Shown here piece by piece: positions 1 through 7,968 of a DNA stretch of 64,000 nucleotides (position 1 is the first letter of the stretch; each line of letters begins with the position of its first letter). The position numbers and the translations under genes were made by a program. The stretch spans positions 30,581 through 94,580 of the forward strand of contig CAMDWG010000014.1 in assembly GCA_945878375.1 (NCBI GenBank), read 5' to 3'. The notes under the pieces were generated by a model, which made no database searches, was not told the origin of the DNA, and was given only the letters and a program-made list of their open reading frames with translations. Source of the DNA: Roseomonas mucosa (GTDB lineage: Bacteria; Pseudomonadota; Alphaproteobacteria; Acetobacterales; Acetobacteraceae).

Positions 1-214
1 CGAGGCAGCATTCGAATTGACCGACAATCTCCGCATCGCCATCGCGGCGCGGAAGGAGGGCGAGGACCTCTGGGTGCGGCTGGCCGCCACCGGCGATGAG
101 GAAGCCGGGCGGCTGAATGCCCGCTGGCGCGGCTGGGCCTATCAGGTGGGCCAATGGAAGGAAAAAGCCTTCCTGCCGCGCATCGAGGATCTTGCGAAGC
201 AGGCGCGCAACTGA
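1..214 (+). CDS. C-terminal end of a DUF4340-like protein (5' truncated by window)
   Basis: An open frame runs in from the left edge (first complete codon at base 2) and ends in TGA at 212-214, so about 70 residues of a longer protein are visible. The TTG at 17 is probably an internal codon, not the start. The end has an alternating charged and aromatic pattern (WRGWAYQVGQWKEKAF, then a PRIEDLAKQ tail) that resembles the C-terminus of DUF4340 proteins, which are usually membrane-anchored partners of gliding/ABC-transporter-like GldG genes. That assignment rests on resemblance only. The Nudix gene follows on the same strand after 61 bases. Confidence 0.45.
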   Translation, partial: EAAFELTDNLRIAIAARKEGEDLWVRLAATGDEEAGRLNARWRGWAYQVGQWKEKAFLPRIEDLAKQARN

Positions 215-275
215 TGCGCATTGTGGCTCGTGCGTCCTGCGCTGGTGGTCGCGCCCCCTCCCAGACGCGTGCCGC

Positions 276-722
276 ATGACCAACCCGCGCGAACACCCGA
301 CGCGGCCCTGGGTCGGGATCGGCGTGCTCGCCTTCCGGGGCGAGGATGTGCTGCTGATCCGCCGCGGCCGCCCGCCGCGGATGGGCGAATGGTCCCTGCC
401 CGGCGGCGCCCAGCGCATCGGCGAAAGGGCCGAGGATTGCGCGCGGCGCGAATTGCGGGAGGAAACCGGCATCGAGGTCGGCGCGCTGGACTTGCTGGCC
501 GTGGTGGACGCCATCACGCCGGGTGAGGCCGGGGCCGGGCCGCGCTTCCACTACACGATCATCGACTACCTCGCCCACTGGGAAGCCGGCACGCCCCGCC
601 CAGGCGGCGATGTGACGGAGGTCGCCTGGTGCGCCTCCGCCGATCCGGCGCCCTTCGGGCTTTGGCCCGAGGCGCTGCGGGTGATCGCGCTGGCACGGCG
701 GCGGCTCGGTTTCGCGGGATAA
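276..722 (+). CDS. Nudix hydrolase
   Basis: A 148-residue Nudix-fold pyrophosphohydrolase, which cleaves a nucleoside diphosphate linked to another moiety using Mg2+ or Mn2+. The full Nudix box is visible as G-x5-E-x7-REUxEExGU: GAQRIGE, then RAEDCAR, then RELREETGI, at about residues 47-69. The N-terminus WVGIGVLAFRGEDVLLIRRG is the usual first beta strands. The open frame extends upstream to 117, but ATG 276 begins right at the domain and gives a typical length, so I use it. The substrate cannot be read from the sequence; an ADP-ribose or NADH-type role is possible. It converges on argB. Confidence 0.88.
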   Translation: MTNPREHPTRPWVGIGVLAFRGEDVLLIRRGRPPRMGEWSLPGGAQRIGERAEDCARRELREETGIEVGALDLLAVVDAITPGEAGAGPRFHYTIIDYLAHWEAGTPRPGGDVTEVAWCASADPAPFGLWPEALRVIALARRRLGFAG

Positions 723-953
723 GCAGCGCAGGCGTATTTTGGTATGCTATTTCTGAAGCTTCCAGCATCACGGTGCGGTGCAGCGGCCCCTACAGCAGCG
801 CCCGACCGTGTGGGATCGCTTCCAGCACGTGTTCGGCTTGGGGCAGGGAGATCGGCGGCATGGGCTGCCGGACGCTTCCGCGCAGTCTCGGGCGGCTCGG
901 ATGGCGCTTCACACTGCTCGTGGCGGCCTACACCCTGACGCGCCCCACACAGT
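723..953. other. 231-bp convergent intergenic region, no convincing gene
   Basis: This stretch lies between the stops of the Nudix gene (+) and argB (-). Short open frames exist, for example ATG 744 (64 codons) and ATG 778. Their composition is Arg/Ala/Ser-rich, they lack a clear ribosome binding site and they overlap each other in different frames, so I do not call a gene. I see no strong hairpin with a T tract. Confidence 0.4.
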
Positions 954-1838
954 TCACGGCCTGATCAGCGTGCCCGCGCCGCCATCGGTGAACAGCTCCA
1001 GCAGCACCGCATGCGGCACGCGGCCATCAAGGATCACCGCGCCCTTCACGCCGCGCTCCACGGCATAGATGCAGGTCTCGACCTTCGGGATCATGCCGCC
1101 CGAGATCCAGCCATCGGCAATGCCCTGCTTCACCTGCGCGACCGTCATCTCCGGGATCAGCTTGCCGTCGGGGCCGAGCACGCCGCGGACATCGGTCAGC
1201 ATCAGCAGCCGCTCGGCCTCCAGCGCGCCCGCAATGGCGCCGGCCACCGTGTCGGCATTGATGTTGTAGGTCTGCCCGTCCGGGCTGGCGCCCACCGGGG
1301 CGACGACGGGCACGATGTCGGCGCCGATCAGCAGCTTCAGGATCTTCGGGTTGATCGATTCAGGCTCACCGACGAAGCCCAGATCGATCTCCCTCGTGTC
1401 GCCGGTCGCCTCGTCCTTCACCTGGCGCGTGACCTTACGAGCCCGCACCAACCCACCATCCTTGCCCGAGATGCCAACCGCCATCGCGCCGGCGCGGGTG
1501 ATCGCCTCGGCGACCTGCTTGTTCACCGGTCCGGCCAGGACCATTTCCACCACGTCGAGCATGGCGGCATCGGTGATGCGCAGGCCCTGGACGAAGCTGG
1601 ATTTCACATCCAGCCGCTTCAGCATCGCGTTGATCTGTGGCCCGCCGCCATGCACGACCACGGGGTTCACACCCACCTGTTCCAGCAGCGCGATGTCGCG
1701 GCCGAAGCGGAGCGCCGTCTCCTCCTCCCCCATCGCGTGGCCGCCATACTTCACCACGATGGTCTGGTCGTCGTAGCGCTTCAGGAAGGGCAGCGCCCCG
1801 GCAAGGGTCGTCATCTGGTCGAGCGCGGTATCGGTCAT
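954..1838 (-). CDS. argB: Acetylglutamate kinase
   Basis: 294 residues, full length for ArgB. It phosphorylates N-acetyl-L-glutamate in the second step of arginine synthesis, in the cytosol. Amino acid kinase motifs are visible: VVKYGGHAM at about 28-36, HGGGPQI at about 63-69, GISGKDGG near the middle and [12 protein letters not shown] in the ATP/substrate region. The arrangement suggests the hexameric, arginine-inhibited class seen in alphaproteobacteria, though inhibition cannot be read directly. It is the last gene of the rpmH-rnpA-yidD-yidC-engB-argB run, 58 bases after engB. A TTGACC at 1895-1900 has no matching -10, so no private promoter is evident. Confidence 0.97.
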   Translation of the reverse strand: MTDTALDQMTTLAGALPFLKRYDDQTIVVKYGGHAMGEEETALRFGRDIALLEQVGVNPVVVHGGGPQINAMLKRLDVKSSFVQGLRITDAAMLDVVEMVLAGPVNKQVAEAITRAGAMAVGISGKDGGLVRARKVTRQVKDEATGDTREIDLGFVGEPESINPKILKLLIGADIVPVVAPVGASPDGQTYNINADTVAGAIAGALEAERLLMLTDVRGVLGPDGKLIPEMTVAQVKQGIADGWISGGMIPKVETCIYAVERGVKGAVILDGRVPHAVLLELFTDGGAGTLIRP

Positions 1839-1896
1839 CGGTCAGGCGTCCCCGAATGCTTGGGCGGAGGCGCTTTGCGGCGTGCCGCGCCGCCGG

Positions 1897-2568
1897 TCAA
1901 GGGGCCGCGAGCGCGGCAAGCTCCGCCCGCAGCTCCGCCATGCCCTGGCCGGTCTCGCTGCTGGTGACGAGCACCAGCGGATGGGCGGCGGTGCGCTTCT
2001 TGGCGATGGCCTCGACCTCCGCCACGCGCTTCTCCAGCTGGGCGGGCTTCACGCCATCGGCCTTGGTCACCACCAGCTGGAAGGACACCGCGGCCTCACC
2101 CAGCAGGTCCATCGCGGCACGGTCGGCGGGCTTGGTCTCGACCCGCGCATCCATCAGCAGCAGCACGCGGCGGAGCGTCGGCCGGCCACGCAGGAAGTCG
2201 AACATCAGCCCCTGCCAATCGGCCTTCACCAGCTTCGACGCCTGGGCAAAGCCGTAGCCGGGCATGTCCACCAGCGTCAGCCGCCCTTCCCCGAGGTCGA
2301 AGAAGTTCAGCTGGCGCGTGCGGCCCGGCGTGTGGCTGACACGGGCCAGCGCCTTCTGCCCGGTCATCGCATTCATCAGCGACGACTTGCCGACATTCGA
2401 CCGGCCGCACAGCGCGACCTCCGGCACATCCGTCACGGGGGGCAGCTGGTCGATCCGCTGGGCGGCATAGAAGAAGGTGCAGGGGCGCGCGAACAGCAGG
2501 CGCCCCGCTTCGATCAGCGCGGCGCGCGCGGCCTCGTCTTGCGCCTCGATCAGCCCGCCCGCGCTCAC
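1897..2568 (-). CDS. engB: Ribosome biogenesis GTPase YsxC/EngB (YihA)
   Basis: 223 residues, a TRAFAC-class GTPase needed for late 50S subunit assembly. G1 is GRSNVGKSS at about residues 55-63, G3 is DMPGYGFA and G4 is TKADG; the circular order is the ordinary G1-G5. The frame is open to 2658, but the extra N-terminus lies inside yidC. I choose GTG 2568 because it overlaps the yidC stop as GTGA, the same coupled arrangement as the upstream junctions, and because it gives the usual family length. Translation is probably coupled to yidC. Confidence 0.94.
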   Translation of the reverse strand: MSAGGLIEAQDEAARAALIEAGRLLFARPCTFFYAAQRIDQLPPVTDVPEVALCGRSNVGKSSLMNAMTGQKALARVSHTPGRTRQLNFFDLGEGRLTLVDMPGYGFAQASKLVKADWQGLMFDFLRGRPTLRRVLLLMDARVETKPADRAAMDLLGEAAVSFQLVVTKADGVKPAQLEKRVAEVEAIAKKRTAAHPLVLVTSSETGQGMAELRAELAALAAP

Positions 2569-4397
2569 CCCTTCTTCGCCGCCTTCGCCGGCTTCTCGGG
2601 CCCTGCCCAGGTGCCGGCCTTGGTCTGCCGCTTCTTGTCCAGCTGCATGATGTACCACTGCTGGCAGATCGAAAGCAGGTTGTTCCAGGTCCAGTAGATC
2701 ACCAGGCCCGCGGGGAAGGAGGCCAGCATGAAGGTGAAGATCAGCGGCATCCAGGCGAAGATCTTGGCCTGGATCGGGTCCGGCGGCGTCGGGTTCAGCT
2801 TGAACTGCAGGAACATCGTGATGCCCATCAGGATCGCCCAGACAGGCATGTGCAGCAGCGCCGAGATCTGCATCGGATCGTAGGGCAGCAGGCCGAACAG
2901 GTTGAACAGGTTCGTCGGATCCATCGCCGCGAGGTCGCGGATCCAGCCGAAGAAGGGCGCGTGGCGCAACTCGATGGTGACGAACAGCACCTTGTAGAGC
3001 GCGAAGAAGACCGGGATCTGGATCAGGATCGGCAAGCAGCCGGAGGCGGGGTTGATCTTCTCCGACCGATAGAGCGCCATCATCTCGGACTGCGCCTTGG
3101 ACGGGTCTTCCTTATGGCGTTCCCGGATTTCCTGCATCTTCGGGCCGAGGACCTTCATGCGGGCCATCGACTTGTAGGCCTTGTTGGCCAGCGGGAAGAA
3201 CAGGATCTTCAGCCCCAGCGTGAAGAGCAGGATGGCCACGCCGAAATTGCCGAACAGCACGCCCAGGAAGTGCAGCACATGGAAGAACGGCTTGGTCATG
3301 AAGTAGAACCAGCCGAAATCGATCGCCTTGTCGAAATCGACGATGCCGTAGCGGTCCATATAGGCGTCGAGCTGCGCCACTTCCTTGGCACCGGCGAACA
3401 GCCGCGTCGCCAGCCCGGCCTGGGCGCCCGGCGCGATGGTCTGCGCGGCGGGGGTCGCGACATCCACCTGCCAGCGATCCTGCCCGCCATCGTTCACATG
3501 CCGGTAGGCGGAGCGGATCGGGGTCGCCTGGTCCACGGGAGTCAGGGCCGTCAGCCAGTACTTGTCGGTGATGCCGACCCAGCCGCCGGTGCTTTCCTGT
3601 TCGAAGGCCGGGCCGCCGCGACGCTTCTGGGCTTCTTCCTTGGCGTCCGAATAGGTCCATTCGTGCAGCCGGCCATCCAGCACGCCGGTGAAGCCTTCAT
3701 GCAGGATGAAGAAGCCCGCGATCTGCGGCGTCCGCTCGCGGCGGATGCGGGCCCAGGGCAGCAGTTGCACCGGCTCCGCGCCGCGGTTCAGCACGGATTG
3801 CCGTGCGGTCATCATGTAGTCCTGGTCGAGTTCCAGCTGGATGCGGAACTCGACGCCCTGACCGTTGTCCCAGCGCAGCATCACCGGCCGGCCGGGCGCG
3901 AGGGAAGTGCCGTCGGCGGTCCAATCGGTCTCGGCGTCGGGGACGCGGGTGCGGCCATCGGCGGCGCTCCACCCCCATTGCGCGAAATAGGGATGGTCGC
4001 TGCCCCGCGCGGCGAACAGGCGAACCAGCGGGGAGTTGCGATCGACCGTCTCGTGGTAGCCCTTCAGCACCACATCGTCGAAACGCGCGCCGCGCAGGCT
4101 GATCGAGCCCTGCACGCGGTTGGGATTCTCAACCGTGATCCGCTGCTCGGCAGCGCGGAGCGGGGTCGCGGCCTGGGCGGTGGTGGCCGGCGTGCCGGGG
4201 GCTGCCTGGGCCGGGGCGGGGGCGCCGGCCGGGGCTGCGGGCAGCGGGACATCGGCGGCAGGGGTCGCGGCCTGCTCGGCCGTGCGCTGCTGCTGCGCGC
4301 GCTGCTCAGCCTCCCGCGTCGGGCGGTTCCACAGGTCGAACATCAGGAGGATGCCGATCGAGAGGGCGATCGCGGCAAAGAGGCGCTTCTGGTCCAT
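2565..4397 (-). CDS. yidC: Membrane protein insertase YidC
   Basis: 610 residues. YidC inserts and folds inner-membrane proteins, alone or with SecYEG. The start MDQKRLFAAIALSIGILL gives the first membrane anchor directly at the N-terminus. A Pro/Ala-rich linker follows, then the large periplasmic P1 beta domain (about residues 80-360) and the conserved C-terminal five-helix insertase core (FGWFYFMTKPFF, then NFGVAILLFTLGLK onward) with a basic tail. An open frame extends to 4601 but lies inside yidD, so ATG 4397 is chosen. That ATG shares one base with the yidD stop (TGATG). The Ala/Pro linker is longer than in enteric YidC, which is common in alphaproteobacteria. Confidence 0.97.
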   Translation of the reverse strand: MDQKRLFAAIALSIGILLMFDLWNRPTREAEQRAQQQRTAEQAATPAADVPLPAAPAGAPAPAQAAPGTPATTAQAATPLRAAEQRITVENPNRVQGSISLRGARFDDVVLKGYHETVDRNSPLVRLFAARGSDHPYFAQWGWSAADGRTRVPDAETDWTADGTSLAPGRPVMLRWDNGQGVEFRIQLELDQDYMMTARQSVLNRGAEPVQLLPWARIRRERTPQIAGFFILHEGFTGVLDGRLHEWTYSDAKEEAQKRRGGPAFEQESTGGWVGITDKYWLTALTPVDQATPIRSAYRHVNDGGQDRWQVDVATPAAQTIAPGAQAGLATRLFAGAKEVAQLDAYMDRYGIVDFDKAIDFGWFYFMTKPFFHVLHFLGVLFGNFGVAILLFTLGLKILFFPLANKAYKSMARMKVLGPKMQEIRERHKEDPSKAQSEMMALYRSEKINPASGCLPILIQIPVFFALYKVLFVTIELRHAPFFGWIRDLAAMDPTNLFNLFGLLPYDPMQISALLHMPVWAILMGITMFLQFKLNPTPPDPIQAKIFAWMPLIFTFMLASFPAGLVIYWTWNNLLSICQQWYIMQLDKKRQTKAGTWAGPEKPAKAAKKG

Positions 4398-4678
4398 CAC
4401 GGAAGGGGCGAGCCTTTCGTCCCGAATGCGGCCCCTGTCTGGGGGGCCGGGGCGGGGGGAAGCGGCACCGGGTCGTAGCCGCCCGGATGCCAGGGGTTGC
4501 AGCGCAGGATGCGCCGGCCGGTGAGCCACGCGCCCTTGAGCGCGCCATGCGTCGCGACCGCCTCCATCCCGTATTCGCTGCAATGCGGGTAGAAGCGGCA
4601 ATTGCAGCCGATGATCGGCCGCAGGGTAAGCTGGTAGGTCCGGAAGACGCCCCGCAACAGGACCTGCTGCGGCGTCAT
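4397..4678 (-). CDS. yidD: Membrane protein insertion efficiency factor YidD
   Basis: 93 residues. YidD is a small membrane-associated protein that helps Sec/YidC-dependent insertion. The family core is clear: YQLTLRPIIG, then CNCRFYPHCSEYGMEAVATHG split around the conserved cysteines, then RRILRCNPWHPGGYDPVP. The C-terminal tail after about residue 75 is Pro-rich and variable. It overlaps rnpA by four bases (ATGA at 4675-4678) and touches yidC by one, so all three are probably translationally coupled. Confidence 0.95.
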   Translation of the reverse strand: MTPQQVLLRGVFRTYQLTLRPIIGCNCRFYPHCSEYGMEAVATHGALKGAWLTGRRILRCNPWHPGGYDPVPLPPAPAPQTGAAFGTKGSPLP

Positions 4679-5076
4679 CCCGGGATCGCCCCGGCTTGGC
4701 TGGCGGGCAGCTGTGCGACTTGGGCCAGCTTCGGCAGATCGATCACGCCGGCCTGTTTCAAGGCGCCACGCAGGTCACCGAGCAGGGTGGGCCAAGCGCG
4801 GTCCCCGGTCGCCTCGCGGCAGATCAGGACCAGGTCGAAGCCCTCCGCCTGCTCCGCGCCCAGCATCAGCCGGGCCGCTTCACGCAAGCGGCGCTTGGCG
4901 CGGTTGCGCGCCACGGCGTTGCCGAGCTTCTTGGTGGCGGTGAATCCGACACGAAGCGGCTGCCCCGGTGCCGGCAATGCCTGCAGCACCAGGCCCGGCC
5001 GCGCCGCGCGCAGGCCCTTGCCGGCCACGCGCTGGAACTCGCGGCGCTGCTTGAGGCGCGGCGGACGCGCCGGCAT
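4675..5076 (-). CDS. rnpA: Ribonuclease P protein component
   Basis: 133 residues, the protein subunit that binds RNase P RNA and the pre-tRNA leader. The signature RNR motif is present (ARNRAKRRLREAAR, about residues 55-68), preceded by VGFTATKKLGNAV, which is the central beta sheet. About 15 extra residues at the C-terminus are family-variable. It sits 24 bases downstream of rpmH, the classic arrangement, and overlaps yidD by four bases. The RNase P RNA gene itself was not seen in this window. Confidence 0.96.
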   Translation of the reverse strand: MPARPPRLKQRREFQRVAGKGLRAARPGLVLQALPAPGQPLRVGFTATKKLGNAVARNRAKRRLREAARLMLGAEQAEGFDLVLICREATGDRAWPTLLGDLRGALKQAGVIDLPKLAQVAQLPASQAGAIPG

Positions 5077-5100
5077 GGCACGCGCCTCGCCTGCTGCGGT

Positions 5101-5235
5101 TCAGGCGGACAGGCGGGCCCGGCCCTTGGAGCGGCGGTTGGCCAGGACCTTGCGGCCGCCAACCGTCGCGGTGCGGCTACGGAACCCGTGGCGACGCTTC
5201 CGGACGAGCTTCGAAGGCTGGTAGGTACGCTTCAC
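5101..5235 (-). CDS. rpmH: 50S ribosomal protein L34
   Basis: 44 residues, exactly the usual L34 length: [20 protein letters not shown], then [23 protein letters not shown]. The start is GTG at 5233-5235, because the codon before it (GTC) cannot initiate and no ATG is near. GGAG lies about seven bases upstream. A larger open frame in the same phase runs to 6282 but is antisense to the flavoprotein gene and is spurious. It is the first gene of the rnpA-yidD-yidC-engB-argB run, driven by the promoter at 5398-5426. Confidence 0.96.
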   Translation of the reverse strand: MKRTYQPSKLVRKRRHGFRSRTATVGGRKVLANRRSKGRARLSA

Positions 5236-5397
5236 GACACACTCCCGCGGGGTTCCGGCGCCTGCCGCCCGCATGCCCCTGTGGTCGGTGGGGCGCCGGG
5301 CGGCCGGAAATCCGGCCTGTCTGCAAACAAGGCCGCCGGGGCAGGCCCACGAGGCGCCCATGCGGACACCCCGGGCATCCCCGGCGAAGCTGCGACC

Positions 5398-5426
5398 GTA
5401 TAGGGAGCGTGCACGCCCGCCGTCAA
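5398..5426 (-). promoter_or_regulatory. Sigma-70-type promoter for rpmH operon
   Basis: On the minus strand: -35 TTGACG (5421-5426), a 17-base spacer and -10 CTATAC (5398-5403). This implies transcription starting near 5391 and a leader of about 155 bases before the GTG of rpmH. The boxes match those found before ffh, thrS and tRNA-Leu in the same window. Confidence 0.7.
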
Positions 5427-5517
5427 CCGACCTTGTCCTGTCCCAACCCCTCCTTCCGCTTCGCGACGGTCGATCTTTCCGCCGCCACGCGTTACGCAGG
5501 GGCCCAGAGGTATCAGC

Positions 5518-6942
5518 ATGCCCGATTTCGACCTGGTGGTGATCGGGGCCGGCGCGGCCGGCCTCTCGACAGCGGCGCTGTCCGCGGCGCTCGGCCTGCG
5601 GGTCGCGCTGGTGGAGCGCGCGGAGATGGGGGGCGATTGCCTCAACCGGGGCTGCGTGCCATCGAAGGCGCTGCTCGCCGCCGCCCATGCCGCCGCCGCA
5701 GCCCGCCATGCCGGGCGCTTCGGCGTGCGGGTCCCGGAGCCCGAGATCGACTGGCCCGCGGTGCGCACCCATATCCGCGGCGCCATCGCCCGCATCGCCC
5801 CCACGGATTCGGAAGCCCGCTTCCGCGGCATGGGGGTCGAGGTGATCCGCGCCTCGGCCCATTTCACCGCCCCCGACGAGATCGAGGCCGGGGCGCACCG
5901 CTTCACCTTCCGCCGCTGCGTGATCGCCGCCGGCAGCGCGCCGCTGGTTCCGGATATCGAGGGATTGGGGCCGGTACCCTGGCTGACCAGCGACACGATC
6001 TTCGATCTGGAGGAGAAGCCGGACCACCTCGTCATCCTGGGCGGCGGGCCCATCGGGCTCGAGATGGCGCAGGCCCATGCAAGGCTCGGCTGCCGGGTCA
6101 CGGTGATCGAGGCCGGGCGGATCGCGGGGCGCGATGATCCCGAACTGGCCGACGGGCTGCGGCGCGTGCTGCTGCGGGACGGCGTCGTGCTGCATGAAGG
6201 CGCGCGGCTCGACCGGGTGCAGGCCAACCGACCCGGCCTGACCGCCATCCTGGAGGACGGCACGCGAATCGCCGGCAGCCATCTGCTGCTGGCGGTGGGG
6301 CGGGCGCCGCGCCTACGGGGCCTCGACCTCCGCGCCGGCAATGTGACGGAGACGGCGCGCGGCATCGCTACCGATGCCGGGCTGCGATCGGTCTCGAACC
6401 GGCGGGTCTGGGCGGTGGGGGATATCGCCGATCCGGCGGGCATCGGGCCGCGCAGCTTCACCCATGTCGCGTCCCAGCATGCCGGGGTGCTGGCGCGGCG
6501 GATGCTGTTCCGCCTGCCGGCCAAGGTGGACTACGCCGCCCTGCCCCGCGTGACCTACACCGGCCCGGAACTCGCCCAGGTCGGCATGACGGAGGCCGAG
6601 GCGCTGGAAGCGGGGCTCGACCCCCGCCCCTACCGCTTCCCCCTGCCAGAGACCGACCGCGCGATCGCGGAAGGGATCGAGGACGGGCTGGTGAAGCTGG
6701 TGGTCAGCCCGAAGGGAAGGCTTCTCGGCGCCGGCGTGCTCGGGCCCCATGCGGGGGAGATGGCGGGGATCTTCGGGCTGATGATCGGGCAGCGTCTTCC
6801 CCTGTCGGCGCTGGCGGGGCTGGTGCTGCCCTATCCAACGCTGGCCGAGGCGGCGAAGCGGGCGGCGGGGGATTTCTACGCGCCAAAGTTGCTCTCGGCC
6901 GCATCGAAGCGCCTTGTCGGCTTGCTCTGGCGCCTGCCCTGA
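5518..6942 (+). CDS. FAD-dependent disulfide oxidoreductase (MerA/dihydrolipoyl dehydrogenase family)
   Basis: 474 residues, class I pyridine nucleotide-disulfide oxidoreductase. FAD motif is [20 protein letters not shown] at 7-26. The redox-active pair is C41/C46 in [13 protein letters not shown]. The NAD(P)H motif is [13 protein letters not shown], and the second FAD motif ends in WAVGDIAD. The C-terminal dimerisation domain carries [11 protein letters not shown], so the position that is the catalytic His of lipoamide dehydrogenase is Tyr (about 439), with the partner Glu (about 444) kept. Mercuric reductases also have Tyr there, but the C-terminal vicinal Cys pair and the N-terminal HMA domain of MerA are missing. 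The substrate is therefore open; it is unlikely to be a standard E3. Confidence 0.85.
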   Translation: MPDFDLVVIGAGAAGLSTAALSAALGLRVALVERAEMGGDCLNRGCVPSKALLAAAHAAAAARHAGRFGVRVPEPEIDWPAVRTHIRGAIARIAPTDSEARFRGMGVEVIRASAHFTAPDEIEAGAHRFTFRRCVIAAGSAPLVPDIEGLGPVPWLTSDTIFDLEEKPDHLVILGGGPIGLEMAQAHARLGCRVTVIEAGRIAGRDDPELADGLRRVLLRDGVVLHEGARLDRVQANRPGLTAILEDGTRIAGSHLLLAVGRAPRLRGLDLRAGNVTETARGIATDAGLRSVSNRRVWAVGDIADPAGIGPRSFTHVASQHAGVLARRMLFRLPAKVDYAALPRVTYTGPELAQVGMTEAEALEAGLDPRPYRFPLPETDRAIAEGIEDGLVKLVVSPKGRLLGAGVLGPHAGEMAGIFGLMIGQRLPLSALAGLVLPYPTLAEAAKRAAGDFYAPKLLSAASKRLVGLLWRLP

Positions 6943-7004
6943 GCAACCTTTCGGCCGCCCGTCGCCTCCCTCTCGCGCGACGGCTCGATGGAGGAAGGAT
7001 GCAC

Positions 7005-7799
7005 ATGGCCAGGACGCTGGAAGGCCGCACGGCCCTGATCACCGGCTCTACCTCCGGCATCGGGCTCGCCATCGCGCTGCGCTACGCGCGCGAAGGGGCG
7101 AAGGTGATGCTGAACGGCTTCGGCAAGCCGGAGGACATCACCGCCGCCCGCAAGGCTGTGGGGGACGCGATGGGCGTCGCCCTCGCGCCCTATTCTCCCG
7201 CCGACATGTCGAAGCCGGCCGAGATCCGCGCCATGGTCGCGGCCGCGCAAGCGGAGCTCGGCGGCTGCGACATCCTGGTGGACAATGCCGGCATCCAGCA
7301 TGTCTCGCCGGTCGAGGATTTCCCGGATGAGCAGTTCGACCGGATCATCGCCATCAACCTCGTCTCCAACTTCCACGCCATCAAGGCTGCGCTGCCGGCG
7401 ATGAAGGCGAAGGGCTGGGGCCGGATCATCAACGTCGCCTCCGCCCACGGGCTGGTCGCGAGCCCCTTCAAGACGGCCTATGTCGCGGCGAAGCATGGCG
7501 TGGTCGGGCTGACCAAGTCGGTGGCACTGGAAGTCGCGCGCACCGGCGTGACCTGCAACGCGATCTGCCCCGGCTTCGTCCGTACCCCGCTGGCCGAGGC
7601 GCAGGTGCAGCCGCTCGCGGCGAAGCACGGCGTCAGCGAGGAAAAGGCGCTGACCGACTTCCTGCTGGAACGCCAGCCGACCAAGAAGTGGGTGGAGGTC
7701 GAGGAGATCGCGGAAGCCGCGATGTTCCTGGTCGGGGCCAATAGCGGCTCGATCAACGGCACGAGCCTCTCGATCGATGGCGGCTGGGTTGCGCAGTGA
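7005..7799 (+). CDS. 3-hydroxybutyrate dehydrogenase (short-chain dehydrogenase)
   Basis: 264 residues, classical SDR. It most resembles D-3-hydroxybutyrate dehydrogenase, which interconverts 3-hydroxybutyrate and acetoacetate with NAD in polyhydroxybutyrate/ketone body use. NAD motif TGSTSGIGLAIA is near residues 13-24, NNAG is represented by DNAG, the catalytic residues are in NVASAHG and YVAAKHG, and the C-terminus is INGTSLSIDGGW. The family hallmark CPGFVRTPL is present. GAGGAAGG at 6991-6998 is too close to ATG 6999 but well spaced for ATG 7005, so I use 7005. A structured repeat follows nine bases after the stop. Confidence 0.85.
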   Translation: MARTLEGRTALITGSTSGIGLAIALRYAREGAKVMLNGFGKPEDITAARKAVGDAMGVALAPYSPADMSKPAEIRAMVAAAQAELGGCDILVDNAGIQHVSPVEDFPDEQFDRIIAINLVSNFHAIKAALPAMKAKGWGRIINVASAHGLVASPFKTAYVAAKHGVVGLTKSVALEVARTGVTCNAICPGFVRTPLAEAQVQPLAAKHGVSEEKALTDFLLERQPTKKWVEVEEIAEAAMFLVGANSGSINGTSLSIDGGWVAQ

Positions 7800-7807
7800 T
7801 TTTCGTG

Positions 7808-7932
7808 CCCTCAGACGCCGGGCGCCGGCTCCGCCGGCTTGGCTTCGCGCCGGCCACTGTCCCGCTGGGCGGGGATGTCGGGCTGGGCGCGGGCCGCATT
7901 CGCGGCCTCGGCCAGCTCCGCTGGCCGCCAGC
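7808..7932 (+). repeat. Dispersed structured intergenic repeat, copy 1
   Basis: A 125-bp element that matches 17672-17796 on the opposite strand. Shared blocks include CCTCAGACGCCGGGCG at its start and GCGCGGGCCGC plus TTCGCGGCCTCGGCC later. It holds several hairpins: GCCGG-ctccg-CCGGC, CCCGC-tgg-GCGGG, GGCCGC-attc-GCGGCC and GGCC-agctccgct-GGCC. It lies directly after the 3-hydroxybutyrate dehydrogenase gene and ends 36 bases before the patatin ATG. A 13-bp imperfect inverted repeat (7810-7822 with 7948-7960, one mismatch) brackets a slightly longer unit. Confidence 0.75.
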
Positions 7933-7968
7933 GGGCTCCCGCGCACACCCGGCGCCTGAGCGCACACG

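Noticed and set aside
744..938. Small open frame between Nudix and argB
   Set aside because: No ribosome binding site, Arg/Ser-rich composition and overlap with other equally long open frames; no motif.
4397..5517. Replication origin near rpmH-rnpA
   Set aside because: In many bacteria dnaA and oriC flank rpmH, but I saw no DnaA boxes, no dnaA and no AT-rich unwinding element here.
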